Shown here: positions 35,304 to 43,549 of the stretch, piece after piece
Position numbering within the stretch: position 1 is the first letter of the stretch
Layout of the letters: each line of letters begins with the position of its first letter
Source of the DNA: JAKIWV01 sp963773945
Lineage (GTDB): Archaea > Thermoplasmatota > Thermoplasmata > Lutacidiplasmatales > UBA184
Direction of reading: 5' to 3'
DNA: 64,000 bases
Assembly: GCA_963773945.1 (NCBI GenBank)
Contig: CAVZDD010000005.1
Coordinates: forward strand, 926,963-990,962
Program-made: the position numbers and the translations under genes
Notes under the pieces: model-generated
Told to the model about the DNA's origin: nothing
What the model saw: only the letters and a program-made list of their open reading frames with translations
The model's database searches: none

Positions 35304-35759
35304 TCACAGATACTTGGCGAGTCGGGTGTCCGTCGCCGCCAGTCCTTTCAGCAATTCCTTGGCCAGTTGGTCGAGCAGCCGGTGACCGTCGGGAGTGAGG
35401 ATCCTCCCACCATTCTTCTGCTTGCGGACGAGGCCCGCGCTCTCGAGCTGCTGGAGAATCTCGCGAATGATCGATCGGGAGCCGCTTCGCGCGTGGTAAG
35501 GCGCCGATCCTCGGTCCCGGCTCCCTCCGTATTCCGAGGACAGACGTTGAACCCCGCGGGCCCCTCGGATGTACAACTTCCGCAAAACCGAAGCGCTCCG
35601 CAAGTACCACCAACCGGTCTGGTAGGGTGCGCTTTGAGTGTGGACCCCCGTGCGGGCGAAGGCGGCCCACTCGGGCGGCCGGACCGCCTTTCGGCTCTCG
35701 AGCTCGTGAGCCAGCCGGGGAAGCAGCAGAGAGGTCGGAACGTCCGTGGGATGAGCCAT
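35304..35759 (-). CDS. rps19e: Ribosomal protein S19e
   Basis: 151 residues from the ATG at 35759, 22-31 bases downstream of a strong TATA box. Family motifs are PPEWAAFARTGVHTQSAP, WWYLRSASVLRKLYIRGARGVQRLS, SGSRSIIREILQQLESAGLVRK and GGRILTPDGHRLLDQLA. It is a small-subunit protein with a winged-helix fold, and the first gene of the S19e-PDCD5-L39e-L31e-aIF6 operon. Confidence 0.97.
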   Translation of the reverse strand: MAHPTDVPTSLLLPRLAHELESRKAVRPPEWAAFARTGVHTQSAPYQTGWWYLRSASVLRKLYIRGARGVQRLSSEYGGSRDRGSAPYHARSGSRSIIREILQQLESAGLVRKQKNGGRILTPDGHRLLDQLAKELLKGLAATDTRLAKYL

Positions 35760-35780
35760 GCGCGCGGCGCCACCTGCCCC

Positions 35781-35790
35781 GCCTATATAA
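35781..35790 (-). promoter_or_regulatory. TATA box of the ribosomal operon
   Basis: TTTATATAGG on the minus strand, 22-31 bases before the S19e ATG at 35759. It is the best TATA box in the window, and its position implies a leaderless operon mRNA. Confidence 0.75.
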
Positions 35791-35925
35791 ACCGACTGGG
35801 GAGCGCACCGTGGCAAACCGCCGGGAACCTACTCGAATGGCCCGGCGGGCCGGGGGAAGAGGAGTCTCCGCAATTCCTAAGCGTCTGAAACAGACCATCC
35901 CGGGTGGTTTGCGGTTGTAATCCCG

Positions 35926-36540
35926 ATGTCGATCGAAAAGGCGGCAGTGGTCCTCGCGGCGGGCGCTTCTACGCGGTTCGAGGGCCGGCCGAAGGCATTG
36001 CTGAGCGTTTACGGCGAACCGGCGGTCGCCCGCATCGTCCGAATCTGTCGAGAGGAAGGGTTCGTTCCCCGAGTCGTCGTTGGGCTTCATTCCGCCGCCA
36101 TCCGCGGGGCTCTGCCCTCGCCCCTTCCAGATGTCATCGAGAATCCCGAATGGGCTCGGGGTCGGACCGGCTCCATTCAAAGGGGGCTAGACGGCCTCGG
36201 CTCGGAGACGCCGGTTCTCTTGTGGCCGGTCGACCATCCGTTCGTTCAAGCTAAGACCCTTCGCCGGCTCCGTACGACAGCGGAACGCGACGCCATGGGA
36301 GTCTGGTTCGTCCCATCGTTCGAGGGTTTCGGAGGTCATCCGGTCTTGCTCGAGCCCCCGGCCATTCAGAGGATCCGTTTCCTCGCTCCGGCGATGCCGC
36401 TGCGAATGCTTCTCCCCGAATTTGGTCCCCAGGTCGTGCGGGTTCCCGTGGACGATCCTGGAGTGAGGGCGAACGTCGACACCGAGGACGACTACCGGCG
36501 CTTCCGGTCGTTACAATCGTCGGGGGCGGATGCGCCGTGA
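35926..36540 (+). CDS. mocA: Molybdenum cofactor cytidylyltransferase-like protein (MocA/MobA family)
   Basis: 204 residues. It is a nucleotidyltransferase with the N-terminal VVLAAGASTRFEGRPKALLSVYG (LAAGxSxR...K) that binds CTP or GTP, then VLLWPVDHPFVQAKTLRRL and a C-terminal VRANVDTEDDYRRF. MocA attaches CMP to molybdopterin for xanthine-dehydrogenase-type enzymes. The operon with XdhC and hydroxylase subunits supports that role here. The stop overlaps the next start (GTGA). Confidence 0.9.
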   Translation: MSIEKAAVVLAAGASTRFEGRPKALLSVYGEPAVARIVRICREEGFVPRVVVGLHSAAIRGALPSPLPDVIENPEWARGRTGSIQRGLDGLGSETPVLLWPVDHPFVQAKTLRRLRTTAERDAMGVWFVPSFEGFGGHPVLLEPPAIQRIRFLAPAMPLRMLLPEFGPQVVRVPVDDPGVRANVDTEDDYRRFRSLQSSGADAP

Positions 36541-37370
36541 ATCGTCGGATCGCCCGGGAGGTAGTGCGATTGATGGATTTGCACGTCCCATTCGTACGGG
36601 CCACGGTCGTGAAGACGGTCGGTTCGGTCCCCGGAAAAGTTGGCGCCACCATGGTGCTGAGACCCGATGGAACCTTCCTCGGCACGATCGGCGGTGCCGG
36701 GCTTGAGGAACAGGTCAAGGACCATGCCCGCTCAGCCTTCTCGAGCGGGAAGAGCGACCTCTACCACTTTGATTTGCAAGCCTGGAAGCCGGGAGGGCTC
36801 CCCAGTCTCTGCGGTGGGTCCGTAGACATCGCCGTGGAGTACATCGCCCCGCGGCCGAACCTCCTGCTCTGGGGCGGCGGGCACGTCGCGGAAGCGATCG
36901 CGGGGCTGCTCCCCACGTTGGAGTACGATTTTAGCGTCGCCGACGACCGCCCGGAATGGGTGACCGCGCAACGATTCCCGGACGCCGACCGACGCGAATC
37001 GGTGACGCCGGCGGAAGTCTGGACCGTGTTTGATCCGGGGGAGTTTTCTCATCTCTACTTGCTCGGCTACGACGCGAAGAAGGACCTCGAGCTCCTCGCG
37101 AGCTCGCTCGACCGGTTCCCCGGATACATCGGGCTCATCTCGAGCGCACCCAAGCGGACGCACATGTTTGCCGAGCTGAGGCGTCGAGGCGTCTCTTCGA
37201 AGGTTCTCGCCCGAGTTCACGCTCCCATCGGCCTGGCCATCGGAGCGGAGAGCCCGGCAGAGATTGCCGTCAGCGTGGTCGGGGAGATCATTCAGTCGCT
37301 TCGGGAACCAGTGAGACGACGTTCGGCCGTGGGCCGGGGCGCCGCTCCGGCGCGGGAGTTGTCGCCCTGA
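36537..37370 (+). CDS. xdhC: XdhC/CoxI family molybdenum hydroxylase maturation factor
   Basis: 277 residues from a GTG overlapping mocA. XdhC proteins bind the molybdenum cofactor, help its sulfuration and insert it into hydroxylases. The N-terminal part has VVKTVGSVPGKVGATMVLRPDGTFLGTIGGAGLEEQV. The C-terminal Rossmann part has LLLWGGGHVAEAIAGL, YLLGYDAKKDLELL, YIGLISSAPKR and IGLAIGAESPAEIAVSVVGEII. It directly precedes the 2Fe-2S subunit gene. Confidence 0.93.
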   Translation: MNRRIAREVVRLMDLHVPFVRATVVKTVGSVPGKVGATMVLRPDGTFLGTIGGAGLEEQVKDHARSAFSSGKSDLYHFDLQAWKPGGLPSLCGGSVDIAVEYIAPRPNLLLWGGGHVAEAIAGLLPTLEYDFSVADDRPEWVTAQRFPDADRRESVTPAEVWTVFDPGEFSHLYLLGYDAKKDLELLASSLDRFPGYIGLISSAPKRTHMFAELRRRGVSSKVLARVHAPIGLAIGAESPAEIAVSVVGEIIQSLREPVRRRSAVGRGAAPARELSP

Positions 37371-37842
37371 CGACCCAGCAGGTCCTTCGGCTGGACATCA
37401 ATGGCCAACCGATCGAAGTGCCGGCTCCGGCCGAGCGGATCTTGCTGGACCTCCTGCGGGAGGACCTCAACCTGACGGGGACGAAACGCGGGTGCGACCT
37501 GGGAACCTGCGGGTGCTGCACCGTCCTGCTCGACGGCCGGCCGGCGCTATCCTGTCTCACCCTGGCGGCGATGGCCGAGGGGAAGTCGATCACGACGATT
37601 GAGGGGGTCTCTTCCGGGACGGAACTGCACCCGGTGCAGAAGGCGTTCGTGACCCATGGGGCGACGCAATGCGGGTTCTGTACGCCCGGCTTCGTCCTCA
37701 GCGCGGTCGCCCTGTTGCGGGATCATCCCCATGCCTCCCGCGAGGAGGTCGTCGACGCGATCTCCGGAAATTTGTGCCGGTGCACGGGTACACCAAAATC
37801 GTCGAAGCCATCCTCGCCGCTCGCCCGGGGGGGAGCGCGTAG
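37367..37842 (+). CDS. Molybdenum hydroxylase 2Fe-2S subunit (HcrC/CoxS type) with a one-base frameshift
   Basis: The family N-terminus (VLRLDINGQPIEVP) begins near 37382, upstream of the only GTG (37418). The best start is the CTG at 37367, which overlaps the xdhC stop. The plant-type cluster GTKRGCDLGTCGCCTVLLDG and the second cluster THGATQCGFCTPG...GNLCRCTG are complete. After CRCTG the reading must shift near 37787-37790, where one base is missing, to give YTKIVEAILAARPGGSA and the TAG at 37840-37842. Without that base the frame runs into the large subunit and mimics a 916-residue fusion. The corrected length is about 158 residues. Confidence 0.85.
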
Positions 37843-37843
37843 C

Positions 37844-40168
37844 ATGGCCGCAACCCCCAAACCCGACCTTCGGTTGCTCGGCGGTTCCATCCCCTACATC
37901 GAAGGTCCGCTCAAAGTGTCCGGTCGGTCCGAGTACACGGACGACCTGAAGCGTCCCGGCATGCTCGTCGGGAAACTCCTTCGCGCCCCGTGGCCCCACG
38001 CCCGTCTCGTCAAGGTCGACGTGACGAAGGCGCGGTCGATGCCCGGGGTCTTCGCCGTGTTGACCGGTGAAAAGTACCCGACGCCTTTCGGCGTGCTTCC
38101 CATCACGAAGGATGAAACGGCGATCGCCGTGAACCGGTCCCGGTACATCGGTGACATCGTCGCGGCGGTCGCCGCCCAGGACGAGCTCACCGCGGAACGA
38201 GCGTTAGCGGCGGTCGAGATCGAGGTCGAGACGCTCCCGGAATATTCGGACCCGCGCGTGGGACGGAACCGGGTGGATGTGCCCATTCACGAGAAAGGCC
38301 TCAACCACTCGAACATCCAGAAGGAGGTCGTTCAACATTTTGGCGATGTGGACGCGGCGTTCCGCAACGCCGCGGCCACCGTACGGGTCCGGGCCTCCTT
38401 CGCCGGCGTAACGCACGCGTTCACGGAACCCCAATGCACCATCGCGGAAGCCACACCGGACGGCCGGCTCACGGTGTGGAGCTCCACCCAGGTCCCGCAC
38501 TATCTCCACCGATCCCTGTCGGAGGTGTTGGGCCTCCCGATGCACCGCATCCGCGTCATCAAGCCGGAGGTCGGCGGAGGGTTCGGGGGGAAGTCCGACC
38601 CGCTTCCCCACGAAATTGCCTGCGCCGCCCTCGCGCTCGAGACCGGCCGCCCGGTCAAGATCCTGTTCGACCGGGACGAGGTGTTCTACACCAATCACGG
38701 ACGTCACCCCACGTTCAACGACGTCCGGATCGCGGCCGACGCCGAGGGGAAGCTGCTCGGCTACGACATCGAGGCCGTCATCGAGGGGGGCGCGTGGAGC
38801 TCTTTCGGTACCGTGACGACGTACTACAACGGCGTGATGGCGATGGGCCCGTATCAGCTACCGAGTTTCCGGTACAAGGGCCAGCGGGTGTTCACCAATC
38901 GACCCCCGTCGGGAGCGATGCGGGCCCACGGGGGGACCAACATCCGATACTCCGTGGAGGTCGGGCTCGACGAGTTGGCCGAGAAGCTCGCGCTCGACCC
39001 GTTCGACCTGCGGTCCCGTAACGCTCTCGCGCCCCATTCTACGACGATCAATGAATTCCGAGTCACCTCCACGTCCTTCCTGCGATGTCTCCAGGCCGTC
39101 CGTGAGCGGAGCGGATGGGCCGAGAAATGGAGGCGACTGCCGTTCGGTCACGGGGTGGGACTCGGCTGCGGGTTCTACATTTCCGGGTCGAACAGCCCGA
39201 TCCACTTCACGCCCAAGATGCCGCAATGCACCGTGCATCTCAAGGCCGACATGGATGGCGGGATCACGGTCCACAGCATGCAGGCCGATATCGGCCAGGG
39301 GTCGAACACGTTACTTGCGGCGATCGTGGCCGAGGTGGTCGGTGTATCGCTCGACCGGATTCACGTGAGCCTGGTGGATTCCGATGTAACGCCGGTCGAT
39401 ATCGGGAGCTATTCGAGCCGCGTGACGTTCATGATGGGCAACGCGGCCCGGAAGGCGGCGGAGAATCTCCGGGACCAGCTGCTCGAAGCGACGCACCAGC
39501 TTACGGGGTACCCCCGGGAGGCGCTCCGGGTCCGGTTGGAACGCTACGAAGTGGAGCACCGACCCGAGATCGGCGCAACGTACATGGAAGCACTCCACCG
39601 GGCCATCCAGGGCTCGGGCGCGCTCCAATCGACCGGGGCGTACACCTCCCCTCCCGTGGGGGGGAGCTTCAAGGGAGCCCGAGCGGGCACGGCTCCGGCC
39701 TACTCGTTCGCGGCGTACGTAGCCCAGGTCTCCGTGGACGACGAGACCGGAGTATTCGAGGTCGAAAAGGTCTGGGCCGCCTTCGATTGTGGCCGGCCGC
39801 TCAACCGGCTCGCCGTCGAGGGGCAGATCCAGGGCTCGATCCACATGGGTCTGGGCCAGTTCATGGGCGAATCGATGGACTACCGGGGCACGCGGTTGAT
39901 GAACCCCTCGCTGCTGGATTACAAAATCCTCATGCCACACCAGATGCCGGAGGTCGAGTGCCTCCTCGTGGGCGCCGACGACCCGGAGGGGCCGTTCGGC
40001 GCGAAGGAAGCGGGGGAGGGACCGCTCGTCGCGACACTGCCGGCGGTGGGCAACGCGCTCTACGACGCGATCGGCGTCCGATTCTGCGACCTGCCGGTCA
40101 CGCCGGACCGGGTGCTGAAGGGGCTGGACCGCCGGCGCGCGGAGTCCCGTGCGTGGAAGGGCCACTGA
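37844..40168 (+). CDS. Molybdenum hydroxylase large (catalytic) subunit, 4-hydroxybenzoyl-CoA reductase alpha-like
   Basis: 774 residues from the ATG at 37844, two bases after the corrected small-subunit stop. It binds the molybdopterin cytosine dinucleotide cofactor. Family motifs are GGGFGGKSDPLPHEIACAALA, NRPPSGAMRAHGGTNIRYSVE (the active-site arginine segment), MQADIGQGSNTLLAAI and GPFGAKEAGEGPL with the catalytic glutamate near the end. The AYxCSFR loop of true CO dehydrogenases is absent. Together with the special flavin subunit downstream it points to the 4-hydroxybenzoyl-CoA reductase or a related aromatic/N-heterocycle oxidoreductase group. Confidence 0.88.
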   Translation: MAATPKPDLRLLGGSIPYIEGPLKVSGRSEYTDDLKRPGMLVGKLLRAPWPHARLVKVDVTKARSMPGVFAVLTGEKYPTPFGVLPITKDETAIAVNRSRYIGDIVAAVAAQDELTAERALAAVEIEVETLPEYSDPRVGRNRVDVPIHEKGLNHSNIQKEVVQHFGDVDAAFRNAAATVRVRASFAGVTHAFTEPQCTIAEATPDGRLTVWSSTQVPHYLHRSLSEVLGLPMHRIRVIKPEVGGGFGGKSDPLPHEIACAALALETGRPVKILFDRDEVFYTNHGRHPTFNDVRIAADAEGKLLGYDIEAVIEGGAWSSFGTVTTYYNGVMAMGPYQLPSFRYKGQRVFTNRPPSGAMRAHGGTNIRYSVEVGLDELAEKLALDPFDLRSRNALAPHSTTINEFRVTSTSFLRCLQAVRERSGWAEKWRRLPFGHGVGLGCGFYISGSNSPIHFTPKMPQCTVHLKADMDGGITVHSMQADIGQGSNTLLAAIVAEVVGVSLDRIHVSLVDSDVTPVDIGSYSSRVTFMMGNAARKAAENLRDQLLEATHQLTGYPREALRVRLERYEVEHRPEIGATYMEALHRAIQGSGALQSTGAYTSPPVGGSFKGARAGTAPAYSFAAYVAQVSVDDETGVFEVEKVWAAFDCGRPLNRLAVEGQIQGSIHMGLGQFMGESMDYRGTRLMNPSLLDYKILMPHQMPEVECLLVGADDPEGPFGAKEAGEGPLVATLPAVGNALYDAIGVRFCDLPVTPDRVLKGLDRRRAESRAWKGH

Positions 40169-40184
40169 GGTCCGGAGGCCATCG

Positions 40185-41171
40185 ATGCATCTCGACCCGT
40201 TCGAACTCCACCGGCCTGAATCCGTGAAGGAGACCCTCCGACTCGCCCAGGAGTTCGCGCCGGGGTTCGACTACCTGGCGGGGGGGACGGACCTCCTGCC
40301 GAATTACAAGATGCATCTCAACATCCGGCCGCATCTGATCGCTCTCGACCGGATCCCGGAGCTGCAGGGCTACGACCTAGACCGGATCGGCGCCATGGCG
40401 CGGCTCGCCGACCTGGACAACGACCCTCAGGTCTCGAAGCATTATCCGGCCCTCGGAGAAGCGGTCCACGGAGTCGCCACCCCCCTCGTGCGCGCCAGCG
40501 GCACGGTCGGCGGCAATCTGCTGGTGGAGACGCGGTGCTTTTTCTTCAACCAGAGTTTCTTCTGGCGGGCCAGCCTCGGATTCTGTCTCAAGGCCGACGG
40601 CGACCGATGCCACGTGGTCCCCCAGAAGGAGAAGTGCTACGCAACGTTCTCGGGAGACCTCGCGCCGGCGCTCATGGTGCTGGGCGCGTCCGTTGAGGCC
40701 GCGGGTCCGGACGGAACCCGGCGACTCCCGCTGGCCGACCTGTACTCCCCCGAGGGGGACGGCATCCTGCGGCATCGACTGCGACCGGGGGAGCTCCTGG
40801 TGGCCGTTCACCTGCCGCCGGACGCTCGCCACCGGCGCAGCACGTACCGGAAGCTCCGAGCTCGACCCTCGTTCGATTTTCCCGAGCTCGGGCTCGCCGT
40901 GGCCCTGGTCCGGGACGGAGCCAACCTGACGAATTTGGACATCGCCGCGGGCGGCCTCGAGACCTATCCCCGTCCCTTCGCGGCGATCACCCGGCGGTTC
41001 ATCGGGGGCCCCCTTTCCAGTGAACGGATCGCGGAGCTGGCCTCGGCGGTGCAGGCCGCCGTGCGGCCGGTACACAACACGGCGTATCCACCGGACTACC
41101 GGAAGCGAATGACGGGCGTTTTCGTGCGGAGGGCCGTGACGGCCCTCTGGGAGACTCGGGGGGCCTCATGA
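40185..41171 (+). CDS. Molybdenum hydroxylase FAD subunit with a 4Fe-4S insert (HcrB-like)
   Basis: 328 residues from the ATG at 40185, with a GGAGG just before it. FAD binding is shown by YLAGGTDLLPNYKMHL and RASGTVGGNLLVET. Four cysteines (118, 134, 142, 151) in an insert after that loop have spacings of 16, 8 and 9. As far as I remember, these are exactly the spacings of the 4Fe-4S ligands of Thauera 4-hydroxybenzoyl-CoA reductase beta subunit. Ordinary CO- or xanthine-dehydrogenase flavin subunits lack this insert. I infer low-potential electron input and a reductive role in aromatic acyl-CoA metabolism. Confidence 0.88.
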   Translation: MHLDPFELHRPESVKETLRLAQEFAPGFDYLAGGTDLLPNYKMHLNIRPHLIALDRIPELQGYDLDRIGAMARLADLDNDPQVSKHYPALGEAVHGVATPLVRASGTVGGNLLVETRCFFFNQSFFWRASLGFCLKADGDRCHVVPQKEKCYATFSGDLAPALMVLGASVEAAGPDGTRRLPLADLYSPEGDGILRHRLRPGELLVAVHLPPDARHRRSTYRKLRARPSFDFPELGLAVALVRDGANLTNLDIAAGGLETYPRPFAAITRRFIGGPLSSERIAELASAVQAAVRPVHNTAYPPDYRKRMTGVFVRRAVTALWETRGAS

Positions 41172-41632
41172 GCCACGCGCCGGAATTTCGCATTGTGGCG
41201 GCCGCGACGCTGCTCCCGCATGAGCAGATTGACCCGGCGGATGTCGAGCGGCTCTCTCATGAGATCCAGCGACAGGGGATGGTCCAGGAACCTATCTGGG
41301 TCAGCCGGGAGGGCGTTATCCTCAACGGACACCACCGGTATGCCGCGCTGCGGAAGCTGGGGGTCCACAGCGTTCCCGCCTGGGTCGTCGATTATCCCGA
41401 CCCGGCCATGGAACTGGCGCGCTGGGGACCCGGCCTGCCGCCCACCAAGGACGAGGTCATCGCCCATGCGCGCGCCGGCGGGCTCTACCCCCCCAAGACC
41501 ACCCGCCACGTCTGGCGCGGGCCGGCGCCGGCCCCGCATCCCACCACGCTCGCGGAGCTTCAGCGCGACGCGCCGGACAACGGGTCGTGGCCGGGCCCGC
41601 CGGCGCCCGCGCGGCGAGACGGCTCCCGGTAA
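41168..41632 (+). CDS. ParB/sulfiredoxin-like domain protein
   Basis: 154 residues, overlapping the flavin-subunit stop (ATGA). The ParB N-terminal fold is clear: LLPHEQIDPADVERLSHEIQRQGMVQEPIWV, then the signature VILNGHHRYAALRKLG and VPAWVVDY. There is no helix-turn-helix or dimer domain, so it is not a chromosome partitioning protein. Such stand-alone domains can be NTP-using enzymes; the archaeal free-serine kinase SerK is one. The tail is Pro-rich. The operon position is odd for any of these roles. Confidence 0.7.
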   Translation: MSHAPEFRIVAAATLLPHEQIDPADVERLSHEIQRQGMVQEPIWVSREGVILNGHHRYAALRKLGVHSVPAWVVDYPDPAMELARWGPGLPPTKDEVIAHARAGGLYPPKTTRHVWRGPAPAPHPTTLAELQRDAPDNGSWPGPPAPARRDGSR

Positions 41633-42231
41633 GGCAACGGCCACTCCCCTTCGGCGAACCGCGCGATGACCGAATAGAGGGCCACGCGCTCGGCGGCCTG
41701 AACACGGAGTCGGAGCGCGTCGGGGGTGTCACCGGCCTCGACCCGCACTTTCTGCTGCGCGATCACCGGGCCGCCATCGACTTCGTCATTAACGAGGTTG
41801 ATTGAGGCGCCGGTCTCGGCATCGCCGGCCGCGAGCACCGCGGCGTGCACCTTGTTCCCAAAGAACCCCTTCCCCCCGTACCGGGGGAGCAGGGAAGGGT
41901 GAATGTTGATGGCCCGACCCTCCCATGTCTTTACGAACGGCGGAGGAAGGATGGACAGAAAGCCGGCGAGCACGAGCAGCTCAACCCCCGCTTCCGTAAG
42001 GATCCGGGTGGCGTCGTTCGCCCATCGTTCCGGGGGCACTCCGCGCACCGGAAGCACCGCCGTAGCGAGGCCCCTTCGTCGGGCCTTTTCCAGGACCGGC
42101 GCGGACGCCCGGTCGGAAAGGACGAGGGCGACGCGGGCGGGCACGTGGCCGCCGGCCGTTTGTTCGGCGAGCGCCTCCAGCGTCGTGCCTTCTCCCGACG
42201 CGAGCACGCCGAGCACGAGCTGTCGCGGCAT
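41560..42231 (-). CDS. purN: Phosphoribosylglycinamide formyltransferase
   Basis: 223 residues from the ATG at 42231. It transfers the formyl group of 10-formyl-THF to GAR in purine synthesis. Features are VLGVLASGEGTTLEAL, LAGFLSILPPPFVKTWEGRAINIHPSLLPRYGGKG with the catalytic Asn-His pair, and SINLVNDEVDGGPVIAQ with the catalytic Asp. The 3' end overlaps the convergent ParB-like gene by 73 bases. This is unusual, and both C-termini are low-complexity there. Confidence 0.92.
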   Translation of the reverse strand: MPRQLVLGVLASGEGTTLEALAEQTAGGHVPARVALVLSDRASAPVLEKARRRGLATAVLPVRGVPPERWANDATRILTEAGVELLVLAGFLSILPPPFVKTWEGRAINIHPSLLPRYGGKGFFGNKVHAAVLAAGDAETGASINLVNDEVDGGPVIAQQKVRVEAGDTPDALRLRVQAAERVALYSVIARFAEGEWPLPYREPSRRAGAGGPGHDPLSGASR

Positions 42232-42263
42232 CTCGTTCCCTCCCCGGCGGAGGGGTCGGGGGC

Positions 42264-43235
42264 CTATAGCATCACGCGGAGGCCGAGCTTCTCGGTGAGC
42301 TCCTTGTACCGGTTCCGGATCGTCACTTCGGTGACGCCCGCCACTTCGGCGACCTCGCGTTGGGTGCGCCGCTCGCCGCATTGGACGGAGGAGATGTAGA
42401 TCGCCGCGGCGGCGACACCGGTCGGACCCCGCCCGCTCGTCAGTTCACGTTCCGTCGCGAGCTTGAGGATCTCGTTCGAGCGCGTCTGGACCTCGCCCTT
42501 GAGCTTAAGTTCCGAGCAGAACCGTTGGATGTAGTCCTGCGGCCGGGTCGGGAGCAGCTTGAGCTTGAGCTCCCGCGTCATGAACCGGTAGGTTCGACCG
42601 ATCTCCTTGCGGCCGATGCGCGATTTGCTCGCGATCTCGTCCAAGGTTCGGGGCACGTTGCACTGTCGGCAACTGCCGTAGAGGGACGCCGCGACTACGC
42701 CCTCGATCGACCGGCCACGGATGAGGTTCCGCGACACGGCCTTTCGGTAGATCATGGCGGCCGTCTCCCGGACGTTCCGGGGCAGCGCCATGCTGGAGGC
42801 GAGGCGGTCGAGCTCCGCGAGGGCAAACGCCAGGTTCCGTTCCGTGGCGTTCGAGACCCGGATGCGGCGTTGCCATTTCCGGAGCCGGTAGAGTTGGGCC
42901 CGGTTGCGGGTCGGGATGGACTTACCGTACGGATCCCGGTTCTTCCAGCCGATCTCCGTGGACAGTCCCTTGTCGTGGATCGTCAAAGTGGTCGGAGCAC
43001 CGGTCCGGGTACGCTTCTCGCCCTGCTCGGCGTCGAACGCACGCCACTCGGGTCCCTGATCGATCATTCCCTCTTCGAGGACGAGGCCGCACTCGTCGCA
43101 GACGAGTTCGCCCTTCTCGTAGTCCCGGGTCAGATGGGTGGAGCCGCAATTCGAACAGCGGGTGGGCACCACGACGTCACTGGGTCGGTCGGCCGGCTTG
43201 GTTGCATCTCCCGCGACGTTTTCAGGTTGCGCCAT
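42264..43235 (-). CDS. tfb: Transcription initiation factor TFB (TFIIB homologue)
   Basis: 323 residues. The N-terminal zinc ribbon uses Cys27, Cys30, Cys46 and Cys49. The B-reader segment GPEWRAFDAEQGEKRTRTGAP and two cyclin repeats (LASSMALPRNVRETAAMIYRKAV; LKLKGEVQTRSNEILKLATER...TGVAAAAIYISSV) follow. TREVAEVAGVTEVTIRNRYKEL-type helices at the end contact the BRE element. It overlaps the end of gar1, the usual archaeal gar1-tfb arrangement. Confidence 0.97.
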   Translation of the reverse strand: MAQPENVAGDATKPADRPSDVVVPTRCSNCGSTHLTRDYEKGELVCDECGLVLEEGMIDQGPEWRAFDAEQGEKRTRTGAPTTLTIHDKGLSTEIGWKNRDPYGKSIPTRNRAQLYRLRKWQRRIRVSNATERNLAFALAELDRLASSMALPRNVRETAAMIYRKAVSRNLIRGRSIEGVVAASLYGSCRQCNVPRTLDEIASKSRIGRKEIGRTYRFMTRELKLKLLPTRPQDYIQRFCSELKLKGEVQTRSNEILKLATERELTSGRGPTGVAAAAIYISSVQCGERRTQREVAEVAGVTEVTIRNRYKELTEKLGLRVML

Positions 43236-43515
43236 GCATTCCCTCCGCTTCTATCAGAGTCGTTCCTAACAGCAGAGCCGCTTCCGCGTCACGCGGGGGG
43301 CGGCGGGGTCGCACGGAAACGTACGGCCGAGCGACCGGTCCGAACACACGGACGATACGTCCCGAGAACCGTCCCGTCGCATCCACCACGTTGGTTCCCT
43401 CGACCGGTACCCATTTTCCCGCCGTGCGAGCCGTCACATGGCCAGTGGGGGTAATCGCAGTGACAACGCCCACGTCGCGACCTTTGCCACCAACGCGGCT
43501 CTCCCGGCGAGACAA
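43222..43515 (-). CDS. gar1: H/ACA RNP protein Gar1
   Basis: 97 residues. The small beta-barrel pattern is GVVTAITPTGHVTAR, VPVEGTNVVDATGRFSGRIVRVFGPVARPYVSVRP, the strongly conserved G.V...FGPV..PYV core. Gar1 is part of the H/ACA pseudouridylation complex with Cbf5, Nop10 and L7Ae. A CTTTAATAC box (43539-43547) on the minus strand lies 24-32 bases before the ATG. It overlaps the 3' end of the coiled-coil gene upstream. Confidence 0.9.
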   Translation of the reverse strand: MSRRESRVGGKGRDVGVVTAITPTGHVTARTAGKWVPVEGTNVVDATGRFSGRIVRVFGPVARPYVSVRPRRPPRDAEAALLLGTTLIEAEGMHGAT

Positions 43516-43549
43516 GGGGTATAAACGACTTGCGATGGGTATTAAAGCG

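Noticed and set aside
37418..40168. A 916-residue fused 2Fe-2S/molybdopterin protein
   Set aside because: The family-typical end of the small subunit and its stop are in the neighbouring frame. The fusion is best explained by a missing base.
41168..41632. A chromosome partition ParB
   Set aside because: There is no helix-turn-helix or dimerisation domain, no ParA neighbour and no parS-like sites.
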